Positions 22,815-34,213 of a stretch of 64,000 bases of DNA are shown here, piece after piece. Source of the DNA: Pomphorhynchus laevis (Eukaryota; Acanthocephala; Palaeacanthocephala; Echinorhynchida; Pomphorhynchidae). Below the pieces are notes generated by a model that did no database searches, was not told the origin of the DNA, and saw nothing but the letters and a program-made list of their open reading frames with translations. Numbering within the stretch: position 1 is the first letter of the stretch; each line of letters begins with the position of its first letter. The DNA lies in contig WNNJ02001385.1 of assembly GCA_012934845.2 (NCBI GenBank), positions 25,130-89,129 on the forward strand, written 5' to 3'. A program made the translations under genes and the position numbers.

Positions 22815-23303
22815 TGCATCCCTCCAGAGAATAATTGTCCAAGTACTTCGGGGTCCGTCTATTCCTCCCTGAACGACGCACTGTCAATGATTCGATTTCA
22901 TTTGGAGATTCTCCTACGTCATGTCGTTCATTAGTTTGATCAGCAGCTATCTCCGCTTTACAAACTTCGTTTTCCTGGATTAGCGGATCAATTTCTCCTG
23001 ACTTGCTGGATACGTAGTCGCCCCCCAACTTCCTTCGGCTGTCCCATAATTTCGCTTTAGTTCGCTAAATTATCATCAAGAGGCGGGGCTATCACTTAAT
23101 GTTGCGTAGAAACCAAACTTTCATAACCATTTGCGATGATGTACAAGAGCATAATTTTGGTTGGAATGAATTAATTTAGCCCGGTCGACTAGGGGGCTAA
23201 ATTTATGGATACGATTACAACGTTTGACATACACATCACTTAAATTCACCAACCAATCTGGAAGTGAAGTGTCTTTTGATGAACGACGTTGGTATGTGAA
23301 CAT
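22807..23303 (-). pseudogene. Gypsy integrase C-terminal region
   Basis: Contains the basic RRSGRNRRTPKYLDNYSLEG tail typical of Gypsy integrases and, upstream, LPDWLVNLSDVYVKRCNRIH and FSPLVDRAKLIHSNQNYALV. Very similar blocks occur in the plus-strand Gypsy at 33.1-33.4 kb. Fossil; integrity is not detailed. Confidence 0.75.
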
Positions 23304-23363
23304 TCTATTGTGTGGCGTTTCATTCGAAGTAGTGCAGAGTAAAAATCGTAAAGAGTGAAGAGC

Positions 23364-24749
23364 TTATGGTAAAACCAATTGCCATTTTGATATTGGTAGC
23401 TTAATTCCGTCCAATCGCAGAGCTATCGCTTTCCATATGATGCCGTTGAATCTTTTGACCTGACCATTAGAAGTCGGATGATATGGAGTTGAATGTGTTA
23501 ACGAAATTCCATGCTGAAGCAGATATTGTCGGAAAGCAAACGATGTGAATGAAGCTCCTCGATCGGTATGTATGCTATTTGGGGTGCCAAATATTGAGAA
23601 CAGTTGATCAAAACATTTCATTACGACAGTCGTAGATGTATCAAAACATGCGAATCCAAATGGAAATCGACTGTATTCATCAACAACTGTAAGCAGGAAG
23701 CGATTTTTATTTGTACTAGGCAAGGGCCCTTTAAAATCTAAAGATAGCCTCTCAAATGGTTGAGTTGACTTGATCAACTTTCCTGCTGGAGGATTGAAGA
23801 ACTTTTGTTTTAATCTTGCGCAGCTTTGACACCTATTCGAAACCAATCTCACATCGTCGATCGAAAAAGGTAAATTTCGAATCCGAATAAAGTGCCAAAG
23901 TCGAGAGATACCTGGATGACACATTTTCGAATGAAGATCGGTAAGCTCATTGAGATGATTTGGAGAAGTGACAGCGCTAATGACATGTCTTGAGAGAGCA
24001 TCGGCTGCTTCATTATTCACACCCCGCCGATAAGAAATATCGAATTGATATTCAGATAGTTCGAGCCTCCATCTAGTTAATTTATCGTTTTTAACTTTGC
24101 CGCGAGACGACTGCGAGAAAACGAACGAAATTAAACGTTGATCGGTAATGACTGTAAAATGGCGACCTGCCAGATAATGACGCCAGAACCTGATAGCTTC
24201 GATTATCGCTAGCGCTTCCTTTTCGACAGAAGAATACTTCTTTGCGCTTTTATCGAGGGTCCTGGAAAAGAAGGCGATCGGTTTAGAATTTTGCGACAGA
24301 GTGGCACCTATAGCAAAGTCTGACGCATCTGTCTCTACAACAAAGGGAAGTGAAATGTCAATCTTTGTTAACGTCGCATTGCTTAACCTTTCCTTGATAA
24401 TCGAAAACGCATTTACAGCTTCCTTGGATAGAGGGAATGATGTTGGTTGTGTAAGAGGATGAACGATCTCAGAATAATGATTTATCCATTTTGAATAATG
24501 CGAGAATAACCCCAATACACTTTTTAAACTAGAAATATCCTTGGGCATCGCCAGATCAATTACTGTTTTGACCCTATCAGGATCCGGACAAATAGCTTGT
24601 TCACTCAATTGGTAACCAAGAATTCTTATTGTGGAGACCAAATTGACATTTGGATCTGTTGAGAGTAATATTATAACGTTTCGCTACGTCTACGAAACGT
24701 TGAAGATTATGGTTATGCGCTTCGATTGTACTTCCAGCGATTACAACAT
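23364..24749 (-). pseudogene. Gypsy pol: RT end, RNase H and integrase
   Basis: Down the minus strand: RT connection (ILGYQLSEQAICPDPDRVKT, PKDISSLKSVLGLFSHYSKW), RNase H (FVVETDASDFAIGATLSQN, YSSVEKEALAIIEAIRFWRH, NEAADALSRH), integrase H2C2 finger (LHSKMCHPGISRLWHF ... CQSCARLK) and catalytic core (LSLDFKGPLPS, FLLTVVDEYSRFPF, SIHTDRGASF, YHPTSNGQ). It continues a single polyprotein interrupted at 24750 by the RTE LINE. Confidence 0.9.
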
Positions 24750-24768
24750 CATCCAGGTATGCGAAGGT
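24750..24768. repeat. Target duplication of the RTE LINE (left copy)
   Basis: catccaggtatgcgaaggt, 19 bp, repeated exactly at 27949-27967. In the Gypsy reading direction it spells the RT catalytic segment TFAYLDD, so the LINE landed in the active-site codons. Confidence 0.95.
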
Positions 24769-27700
24769 CTTCTTCTTCTTAGCGTTTATCCCGTATGACG
24801 GGGTCCGCTTGCCACGATCGTTGACGCCAAAATGCCTTCTTTGCTGCGTCTTTGGGCGTGAGTCCGACCATTTTCATGTCCTTAAGAAGGGTATCCATCC
24901 ATCTTTTATGTGGTCTTCCTATTGGTCTCTTTCCGTCGACCTCGATTTGAAATGGTGCCTGCGCTAATGTGTTCACGTCTGCCCTCATTACATGTCCATA
25001 CCATCGCAGCCTTGATTCTCTCAGTTTGTCTGCTATGGGTGCTACGCCAAATCGCTTGCGGATGTCTTCGTTACGGACATGATCTAGGCGAGTCTTTCCT
25101 GCGATCCACCTTAGCATTTTGGTTTCCATGCATCCAAGCTTACGTTCTGCTTCTGCTGTCATTGCCCAGCACTCAGCACCGTACATTGCTACAGGCCGTA
25201 TTACGCTTCTGTAGAACTTCGATTTGAGTTTGTCTGGCATGCGTTTGTCGCACAAAACTCCAGTGGCTGCTCTCCATTTTGTCCAGCTTGCGTTGATGCG
25301 AGTGGTGACGTCTTTTGCCACTCCTCCTGTGCTGGAGATGACTGATCCCAGATATTTGAACGCAGTTGTCTTTGGCAGAAGCACGCCATTAACTGATATG
25401 CTTACATCTTCGTTCTGGTTCGTCGTCATGTACTCTGTTTTGGCTGTGTTCAGTTTCAACCCAAACTGTGCCAGGCGATCGTGTCATTGCTGAACTTGTT
25501 GCTCGAGGTCATGTTTGTCTTTAGATACCAGCATAACATCGTCGGCATACAGGATGGTCCATGGTGCTTGTCTTAGAAGGTCTTTCGTAATCACGTCCAT
25601 AACTATGATGAATAGTAATGGGGAGAGTGCAGATCCTTGGTGCACACCGACTGAGATTGGAAATTCTCTGGATTTTCCCGCTGCTGTTAGCACATTGCTC
25701 GTCGTTCCTTTGTACAACATCTTCACCCATTCGATCAATTCCTCCGGTACTTTTCTGCGTCTCAAAGCGTACCATATAAGCTTATGAGGTACTCTGTCGA
25801 ACGCTTTCTCAAGGTCCAGAAAAGCTACATGGAGGGGCTGCTTCTTCTCTCTGTGCTTTTCAAGGAGTAGTCTGGCTGAGTGTATTGCATCGATGGCTCC
25901 ACAGTTGCGCACAAAGCCTGCCTGGTTGACACTTAGTTTGACGGAGTCACGGATTCTCTTGTCGAGCACTCTCTCGAAGATTTTCATGGTGTGACTGAGA
26001 AGACGAATTGGGCGGTAGTTTTCACAATCTGCTGGGCTTCTTTTCTGCTTCCAGATTGGGATAGTTATGCTTCGACTCCAGTCTTCTGGCACCTCTTTTG
26101 CGTCAACAATCTTCTGGAGAAAATTAGTTAGCCATGGTGTCCACTCATCCGGATTGATTCTCCAGAAGTCCACCGCTAAATCATCGGGTCCGTTGGCTTT
26201 ACCCGGCTTCATCTTCATCATTGCCTCGCTGACCTCTGCACCATTGAGTGGATCGACTTGTGTGTGATTTGGAGTCCCCTCTAGTATTGGTGGATGTTCA
26301 AACTCTTCTGTAAAGATGGCTTTAAAATATCATCTCCATCTATCCAGCACGTCTTGTGGGTGTATAATGAGTTTTCCCTGCTCATTGCTGATACCATGGA
26401 ACTTCTCGATGTCTGCTGCCTTCTTCCGTCTTGAACGGGCTAGTCGGTACACGCCTTTTTCTCCTTCTCGAGTGTCGAGCTTTTGGTAGAGGTTATCTAG
26501 GTGGTTACTCCTAGCAATAGCCACTTGTTTCCTTGCTTTCTTTTTCGCTCGGTGATATTCATCTTTGTTCTCCTGTGTTTGTGCTATCCGGAGAGCCTTG
26601 TATGAATTTTTCTTTGCCTTCACTGCGTCTTTGACCTCTTCTGTCCAAAACCAAGTTTCTTTGTCGATGTATTTTTGACATGGCTTGGTGGATCCGAGTA
26701 TGTGCTTTGCAGCTAGGTGGATCGTGCAGCGCAACGCGGTCCAGGTGTCCTGTACTCCATGTATGCTAGGTAGTCTTATCCGGGCCAGCTTTGCCTTTGT
26801 TCCAACTGTGTCTTCTTCCCTCAGTTTCCACCACTTGATTCGGCTCGTCTTTGTTTGTTCTGGCCTCGGTTTACGGGGGACTTCAATTTTTAGGTCACAT
26901 ATCAGTGGCTTATGTTGAGTCGCTGTGGTCTCTGATGGAATGACCTTTGTGTCTAGCACCGTCTTCTTGTGTTTTCGCCTCACCAGGACAAAATCAATTT
27001 GCGACTTCCTGATTTGTGAGCCCGTTCCATGGTAATATGTGTACAGGTGGCTCGGCCTTTTTGTGAAGTTGGTGTTGGTGATGGTGAGGTTGTGCGTAGT
27101 TGCAAACTCCAGTAGTTGTTCCCCTTCTGCGTTCTTCTCACCTATGCCATATCCACCGTGACATTCACTCTCATCCGTCTGTCCAACATGGGCATTCATA
27201 TCACCGGCTATGATCACATAGTCTTCTTCGGGGACTTCTGCCATCTTTTCATCTAGCATTTCCCAGAAGTCCAGCTTCTCTTTATCTGTGCATCCTGTTT
27301 GAGGAGCGTACACAGAGAAGTAGTGTACGGTCGTTTCGCATAATGCCAGCTTAATCTTCATCAACCTCCCAGTGTATCGCGTCACTTCGCACACTTGGTC
27401 TCTGAGTCTCTCTGCTACGACAATGGCTACTCCGTTTCGTGCTGTCTCAGTTCCCATATAATACAGTTTGTATCCGTCTCCAATTTCCTTGGCTTTTCCG
27501 CCCTTCCATTTAGTCTCTTGTATTGCAAGAATGTCAATCTTTCTCCTCTTTAGGTCAGCTGCAATTTCTCGAGATTTACCCGTCAGTGTTCCTACGTTGA
27601 GCGTTGCAACTCGTACGTATGATTGGGCCAGATCACTTGCGTCTCGGCGTCGTCCTTCCGTCGTGAACCCTCGCTTATTTGCCGAACAGACCGGGTCTTG

Positions 27701-27948
27701 TCTGATCGCACATCCTCGTGAATTTTTCGAACAGGCCGGATGGCACCTCCTGAACGCGTCGTCTACAGAGGACGCCTTAGTATTGGCGGGGTCATTTTGA
27801 TTAAACTTTATCATGGTTTGATGGTTGCGACAATTGTTTTCCCGACCGGCTGCCGCATGCCTGTCGTCGGTAAGGTCCGCGTTTGGTTCACGCTCACAGA
27901 GAGTAAGCGTTATCCAGTGGCACCACGAGGAGGAACGGACCGCACCAC
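24769..27948 (-). mobile_element. RTE-clade LINE, full-length, nearly intact
   Basis: 3180 bp between exact 19-bp duplications (24750-24768, 27949-27967). The 3' end is a short (AAG)n tail directly after the stop codon, with virtually no 3' UTR, as is usual for RTE. The 5' end is a GC-rich leader of about 135 bp before the first in-frame ATG. There is one coding frame with endonuclease and RT and no ORF1. Intact ends and only two in-frame stops indicate recent insertion. Confidence 0.95.
24779..27814 (-). pseudogene. RTE ORF: endonuclease + reverse transcriptase, two stops
   Basis: One frame of about 1012 codons from ATG at 27814 (MIKFNQNDPANTKASSVDDA). Endonuclease: VRVATLNVGTLTGKSREI, ILAIQETKWKGG (Glu), FSVYAPQTGC, YVIIAGDMNAHVG, SQIDFVLVRR and TQHKPLICDL (His). 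RT: GPDDLAVDFW, RPIRLLSHTMKIFERVL, QAGFVRNCGAIDAIHSARLL, motif A VAFLDLEKAFDRVPHKLIW, motif B GVHQGSALSPLLFIIVMDVI, motif C TILYADDVML. The tail has SRLRWYGHVMRAD and GRPHKRWMDTLLKDM, ending VIRDKR before TAA. Two in-frame TGA codons (26330-26332 and 25484-25486) interrupt it. The second stands where relatives have Trp (QQ-x-HDRLAQFGL). All catalytic residues are present. Confidence 0.93.
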
Positions 27949-27967
27949 CATCCAGGTATGCGAAGGT
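27949..27967. repeat. Target duplication of the RTE LINE (right copy)
   Basis: Exact second copy of the 19-bp sequence at 24750-24768. Confidence 0.95.
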
Positions 27968-28849
27968 GTCTTTTAATTTTTCGGTCTCAATGATCTTCGA
28001 GATTATTCGCTGGAACACCGCAACACCATTTGTAAGACCAAACGGCATGCGGCAGAAGTGATATAGACGTCCATTTGCTTCAAATGCGGTATAACATTTT
28101 TCATCAGCCCTGATTGGAATTTGATGGTACGCGCTCTTGAGATCCAAAACACTGTAGTACTTGTAGGAAGCGAGCTTGTCGATTAAGTCGTCAATCCTTG
28201 GTAATGGGTGAGCGTCCAAACAAGTAAACCGGTTGATGGTCAAACTATAATCAATTACCATTCGAGTTGGTTTACGTTTATCTTTCACAAGCACAACTTG
28301 AGCGCGCCAAGGAGATATACTATGTTTGATAATATCATCCTTTAAGAGACGTTGAACCTCGCTTTCAATGAAGTCTGAATCTTCTGGAGTTCTTCGCCGT
28401 GACGCAATAGCTATAGGTTTCACATTGGGAGACAAATGTGAGAATAGTGATGGGGGATCTATACTCATGGCAGAAGCAGTTGCAACAACGATTAAAGGGT
28501 TCTCGGTACCGTCAAATCGCATCATAATTGCAGAATGACGTTTCATGAAAGGCATCCCTAATATTATTTGAGCGACAAGGTTAGGCAAGGTAAAGAATTT
28601 AACGTTCTCGTATATCCGTCCATCTAGTGTAATTGTAGCGTAAACAAACTTTCGCAAGTTTACCTTAAAAACAGACGATGCCATGCGGACAGGCATGTTT
28701 GCCGAATGTGTTATCAGCTTGCAGTTAGCAACAACGTCCTCGCGCATAATATTAATAGAGCTGCCTGTGTCCATATCAACGCATGTAGACTCAATCCACC
28801 AATTTGTACGATATGTTGTAGTGGATGTGATCTTTCGTTGCTTGAGCAA
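27968..28849 (-). pseudogene. Gypsy pol: protease and RT fingers/palm
   Basis: Aspartic protease with CVDMDTGSS and later ILGMPFMKRH. RT follows with LLKDDIIKHSISPWRAQVVL, MVIDYSLTINRFTCLDAHPL, YSVLDLKSAYHQIPI and MPFGLTNGVAVFQRIIS, reaching the catalytic FAYLD box where the RTE LINE is inserted. It overlaps the end of gag in another frame by about 135 bp, consistent with the frameshift expression many Gypsies use. Confidence 0.9.
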
Positions 28850-29667
28850 AATTTTCCAGCTATAACGGATGTAGATGGAACATGTTTCGATCTACAAACC
28901 TTGGCAAAATGACCTTGTTTGTCACAGTTTCGACAACGAGCGTTACGTGCAGGACACGATGTACGACTGTGGTATGACTTGCCGCAAAAATAGCAGTTCC
29001 GATTCCGATGGATTGTTGAACACATATCCACTTGAGTTGCATCCACAGAACATCCGTCGGTTGGACACACGCTGTCGACATTACTGACTGACGGATGTTC
29101 TTCTGCTGATTCCAACATTGGTTGTCTATTTGATCTAGAGAAAGTCGTTGCTTGTTTGTGGGCGGTTTCGATTGCCCGAGCCAACTTGTACGCATCATAC
29201 TTTTCCAACACTGTACTCTCCAACAAACGTTCTCTGATTTTCGTCGAGGAAATGCCAGCGACGAATGTGTCTAGTAGAAACATGTCCCGGTGTTCGTCTG
29301 CATTGACCGCTTTAAACTGTACCTGTTTTCCGAGGGATTCCAAAACTCTGATAAACTGGTCGATTGATTGATCAGACTCTTGTACTGCGCTACGTAGTTG
29401 ATGTCGCAAATAAACGTCGCTACGATCTTTGACAAATGCCGACGAGAGGGATTCGATTGCTGTAGCATATGTAACACATCCATCGATCAAATCGTAAACC
29501 GACGATGATACGTGATTGACAAGAAGATTTAGCTTCTGTTCGTCAGTGATAGATTCAATTGATCCAAGGAAAGCGTCAAATCGCTTGAACCAGTGACACC
29601 ACTCACGTGCAGTATTCTCTTGATCCGGCGATAGATCGAGCACTGACGGCTTAAGTAACTTATCCAT
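28714..29667 (-). pseudogene. Gypsy gag with two CCHC knuckles
   Basis: First ATG at 29667 (MDKLLKPSVLDLSPDQENTA), only 22 bases inside the 5' LTR. The capsid-like region has REWCHWFKRFDAFLGSI, EQKLNLLVNHVSSSVYDL and IRERLLESTVLEKYDAYKLA. The nucleocapsid has CYFCGKSYHSRTSC and CRNCDKQGHFAKVC. The same block order occurs in the plus-strand Gypsy and in the fragment at 50.8-51.4 kb. Confidence 0.88.
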
Positions 29668-29689
29668 CTCCAAACAATGTTGAATAAAT

Positions 29690-29775
29690 TGTGACAAGAA
29701 AATGACCTTAGAAGGTTTTATTTAACATCTAGAAAACAAAGAGTTTATGTTTCAATTACAAACAAGATCACGACA
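29690..29775 (-). repeat. 5' LTR of the Gypsy element (86 bp)
   Basis: Partner of 22729-22814, differing at about two positions. It is bounded outside by ataag (29776-29780), the target duplication. No clear tRNA primer site follows it; the next bases lead directly into gag. Confidence 0.9.
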
Positions 29776-29963
29776 ATAAGTATGACCTTTCTGTCGAGGT
29801 TTTCGATATTTTAGTGTAATAAATCTCTGGATGGAATACTTCACCAATATTTTTTAAGTCATAACTTTGTCATAACTTTGTTTATCACTGAACCATTTGG
29901 TGTTGTAGATTAAGTCCAATAAAACTTCATAAGTTTTAGCTCAATTTATTGGATCATTGTTGA

Positions 29964-32900
29964 ATGACCGAATCAAAGTCTCATCGATTTGATGTTGTTG
30001 ACACCGAGACAGCAAGTTCGATCGATATGGCACGATACTTGCAACCTTCAAAGTTAACAGTACAACCAGATGAACGAGGCATGACTGACATATGGCGCCT
30101 CTGGTTTGCAACATTTACGGAATTCCTGTTATACATCAAAGTTCCTGAACAAGTCAAGCTTACTATTCTCAGAAATTTCGTTTCTCCAGAGATTTTTAAA
30201 TCGATTCATGTTGCTGATTCATATGATCGAGCAATCGAGATTCTCAGGTATGTGATCGAAAAGCCTGTAAACGTTGTATATGCTCGACACATACTGTATG
30301 TCCGTCGTCAAGTTGAGGGGGAGGATATACAACAGTACATTAATGCGCTAAAGCAGCTTGCTATCGAATGTGATTTAATAAACGTGATAGCTGCAGAACA
30401 TCAAGATCAAGCAATACTAAATGCGTTTATTATGGGCATCTCTTCATCAAGGATACGAGAGAGATTATTGGAAAATACGCATCTACAATTTTCGATAGCA
30501 TGTGACCAAGTCAAGGCTGTGGAAATGGCTGAAAAGCGTTCAGCTATTATCGAACAACCGTTTTTGCGCGTAGCCCATATAACATACGACCTACACCGCA
30601 AATCAGTTAGTCCTCAAAAGCGTGAAAATGTGGATTTATGTTCGTCTAATCATGTTGTTGTCATGACGAAATCACAGTGAAAATGCTTTTGCTGCGGAGG
30701 ATCAGTAAAGCACCAAAGGTTTTCTTGTCCGGCAAAGGAATCTACATGTCGTCGATGCGGGAAAGTTGGGCATTTCGGTAGAGTTTGTCAATCTTCGAAA
30801 TTCAAGAATTTCGATAAATTTTATTTTTTAGTTTTCAATATAATTTTTTAATTTTTAATTGCGATACTGGCATATACCTGTCGAGATAGCAAAGTTGTCT
30901 TTGCTATCTCGACATTAATCAGCATAGAGTGCAATGTCTTTTTGATACAGGCAGTAAATGAAATTTTATGCGGTCCGAAACAGCAAAACGGTCGAATCTC
31001 TCCATCCAAAAATTAAGCAAATATGTGACGATGGCCACTAGCAATCTCCAAACGTATTCTAATGGTGAAGTGAGTGTTACGATTGAGTATCACAATCGAG
31101 TTTACGAATACGTCAAATTTGATATTCTAAACGATTTATGTACCGAATCTATCCCCACCAGAACGTGAAAATATGCATGGGTGGTAGTCAATTCGATCTG
31201 GTTATTACTTTTCTCAAGTCTATCGACGTTGACCCTGTTCGACCTTTCCAGCATCTTTCTCTCGATACGAAGCCAGTTGTTATCCGTTCCAGAAAATTCA
31301 ATCACGAAGACTGCAAGTTCATCAGTGCTGAAATCCAGCAGCTGCTTAAAGACGACGTTATCGAGCCGTGTAGTTTACCCTGGCGAGCTCAAGTATTAGT
31401 CACTCGTTCTGACAGACATCGTCGTCGTATGGTTATTGACTATTATCAAACTATAAATAAATTTACGTCATTGGACGCTTATCCACTTCCTAACCTTCAG
31501 CAACTAGTCTCTGAAATTAGCCGATATCAATATTTTTCCGCTATAGATCTTAAGTCTGCTTATCACCAAATCCAATTGCATAAAAACGACAAAATATTCA
31601 CGGGGTTTGAAGCTGACGGCAAGCTTTATCAGTTTAAAAGGTTGCCTTCTGGCTTGACTAATGCTGTCGCTTGTTTCCAAAGAGCAATGGATCGAATAAT
31701 AAAGGCACATGGATTAAAACATACTTTCGCATATATCGATAACATTACAGTTTGTGGACGTACAAAAGTGGAGCATGATGAGAATTTGGCGAAATTTGAC
31801 GAACTGGCTAAACTGATCGGATTAACTTATAATCCTGACAAATGCGAATTCTGTAAAACGGTATAAAAATTCTCGGTTATCAAATATCCCAAGGAAAACT
31901 ACATCCAGATCCTTATCGTTTGACAGCTCTTCGCGACTTACCTCTTCCGTCTAATTTAACATCATTGAAACGGGCTCTTGGACATTTTGCCTATTACTCT
32001 TCATAGATTCCGAAATTCTCAAGCAAGATTGCCCCTCTCAAGGACGTGGTACGATTTCCAATGTCTACTGAAGCTGCCGTACATTTTGAAGAAATGAAAC
32101 AAGATATCGTGAAGGCCGATCTCTACCATATTGATGACACGAAAACACTCACTGTTGAAACGGATGCTTCAGATGTTTGAATTGCGGCTACTCTAATCGG
32201 AAATGGGCGACGCATCGCCTTTTTCTCAAGAACCTTGTCTAAGAGTGAGCGAAAGTACTCTTCAATGGAGAAAGAAGATCATGCAATTGCGGAAACACTC
32301 AAGAAATGGCGTCATTTTCTGATTGGCAGACATTTCTTAATTCTCGCTGACCAGAAGTCAGTAAGCTTCATTTTCCAGCCTGCGTCCCGAAACAAGATAA
32401 GGAAAGAGAAAATCGAACGATGGAAACTTGAACTTGCTTGTTATGACTTTTCAATCTCATATAGGCCTGGTAATCAAAATTGCTCAGCTGATGCACTTTC
32501 ACGCATGTGTGCATCCACTCATTCAGTAAATGAGCTTCGCCAAATCCACGCTAAGTTGTGTCATCCAGGAGTACGCTGACTCGCCCATTATGTTGGATCT
32601 AGAAATTTGCCCTTCTCAATCGAAGACGTAAAGAGAGTCGTCAACACTTGCTCAGCATGTAATTGATGTAAGCCTAGATTTCTGTCTGTTCAGCATCACG
32701 TTATTCGCGCTACCAGGCCTTTCGAGAGTCTATGCGTCGACTTCAAGGGTTCGTTGCCGAGTAAGTCTGCTAATCGATATATCTTCGTAGTTGTCGATAA
32801 GTTCACTAGATTTCCATTCGCTTTTGCATGCAAAGATGTTTCTGCGACTACCGTCTGTCATTGTCTAAGTCAAATCTTTTCAATTTTCGGATGTCCCAAG

Positions 32901-33674
32901 TATATCCACAGTGATCGAGGAGCTTCTTTTCTGTCAAAACAAGTTCAGCATTTTCTAAATGAGCAAGGGGTTGCCAGCAGTACTAGCTCAGCGTACAATC
33001 CAAGAGGCAACGGACAATTCGAACGTTTCAATTGAACTTTTTGGACTGTTATTACTACTTCTCTCATGAGCCGATTAATGCCCATATCATAATGGGAATG
33101 CATTCTGTCCGACATATTGAACAGCCTTCGAACACTTTTATTAACCGCGACTAACAAAACACCACACGATCGCTTATTCTCTCTTCCTCGCAAAAGTGTT
33201 CAGGGCACTTCAATTCCGAACTGGCTACTGGAGTCCGAGGAGGTCCTGGTACGAAGGCACGATCGCAGGTCTAAATTCGATCCCTTGGTAGATCAAGCCA
33301 AACTTTTGTTAATAAATCCAAAATATGATCTCGTTCAGTATCCAAATGGCCGAGAAGCGGTTGTATCTCTGAGAGACCTCGCTCCGGACTTAGCGAACGA
33401 CGGTACTGAAGGTACAGATAAGAATGAAATGGATCCGACTATTCCTTCTGTGGAATTAACTGAACAGTCCAAAGAAAACAAGACGACTGTTTTGTTGACT
33501 AGAGACGTGTCTAACAGCAAATACTCAACCGACGTTCACATCGCAGACGATTATTGCAGCAGCGATACACAGATTTCGAAAAATGCATTTTCGATTCCTG
33601 CGGATTCAAGTGACGATTATGGGATGCCAAAAGGTCAAATAGGCAACATGCTCAAAGCCGAGGTGGAATATTAA
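29964..33674 (+). mobile_element. Second Gypsy LTR retrotransposon, old
   Basis: Fossil plus-strand relative of the preceding Gypsy, divergently oriented to it. Gag 29964-30680 (MTESKSHRFDVVDTETASSI, DIWRLWFATFTEFL, SSRIRERLLENTH), zinc knuckles about 30690-30795, protease region about 30940-31170, RT 31138-31866 (PWRAQVLVTRSD, AIDLKSAYHQIQL, FAYIDN), RNase H about 32100-32579 (YSSMEKEDHAIAETLKKWRH, NCSADALSRM), integrase 32540-33035 (LCHPGVR, CVDFKGSLPSKSANRYIFVV, YIHSDRGASF) and integrase tail to 33674. Broken several times. LTRs were not found, and it is older than its neighbour. Confidence 0.88.
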
Positions 33675-34213
33675 ACATGGTCGTGAAACATTTATTTCAC
33701 TGAAGCATATCGCCCCACGCGGATATGACGACCTCGTTGTGGAAAGTGCTGATACCAACAGTTTTGATTCATAGTTAAAAAATTACGATATAACACCTAA
33801 TTCGGCTAATAAATATCAACACTCAGAAATTGTACTTAATAAAGCGAAATACGTATCGATCAGCAAACTGATGTGAGGGATACAACGTCAAGATGTTCAG
33901 AATTGATACCGTGATATGTCCGATCGAAACCTAGCAAAAGTTCATGAACACGAAGTACACCTATGTACCAAGAAAACTATGTAGTCAGGAAGATGATATG
34001 TGATTTAACTATGTTTTTATAACTCACTATAAACTGTTTTCATAATTCTAGTGTATTTTTAGATAGTTGAAGAAAACTATCTACTTTTGGTATCATTTCA
34101 ACAGCCAAGTAAACCAATTTAATCCGATGTTTTCTGCTTCCAATAGAAAATATTCTCTTTCATGAATAAAAACGCTAGAGTGGGAGCGTTTTAGGCAATC
34201 AGTTCTTGCTTTT
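33675..34213. other. Non-coding stretch between Gypsy and ribozyme repeat
   Basis: Probably includes the 3' part of the Gypsy. No LTR partner, ORF or RNA motif was recognised. Confidence 0.45.

Larger units (their letters stand above)
22729..29775 (-). mobile_element. Gypsy LTR retrotransposon, whole but split by an RTE LINE
   Basis: Fossil Ty3/Gypsy copy on the minus strand, about 3.87 kb without its insertion. It is bounded by matching 86-bp terminal repeats (22729-22814 and 29690-29775) that start TG and end CA. They are flanked by the 5-bp duplication ataag at 22724-22728 and 29776-29780. Order: gag with two CCHC knuckles, protease, RT, RNase H, integrase. The LTR pair differs at only a couple of bases, so the insertion is fairly young. 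Apart from the RTE insertion it looks close to whole, with very few breaks evident. Confidence 0.93.

Noticed and set aside
22416-22872. Overlapping plus-strand ORFs left of the Gypsy LTR.
   Set aside because: No motif, and one of them runs through the LTR; treated as chance open frames.
25484-26332. TGA recoded as an amino acid, since both stops in the RTE frame are TGA.
   Set aside because: GOSR1 ends at a TGA exactly where the family protein ends, so TGA is used as a stop here.
29776-33900. LTRs for the plus-strand Gypsy.
   Set aside because: No segment upstream of 29964 could be matched after 33674, so no LTR is claimed.
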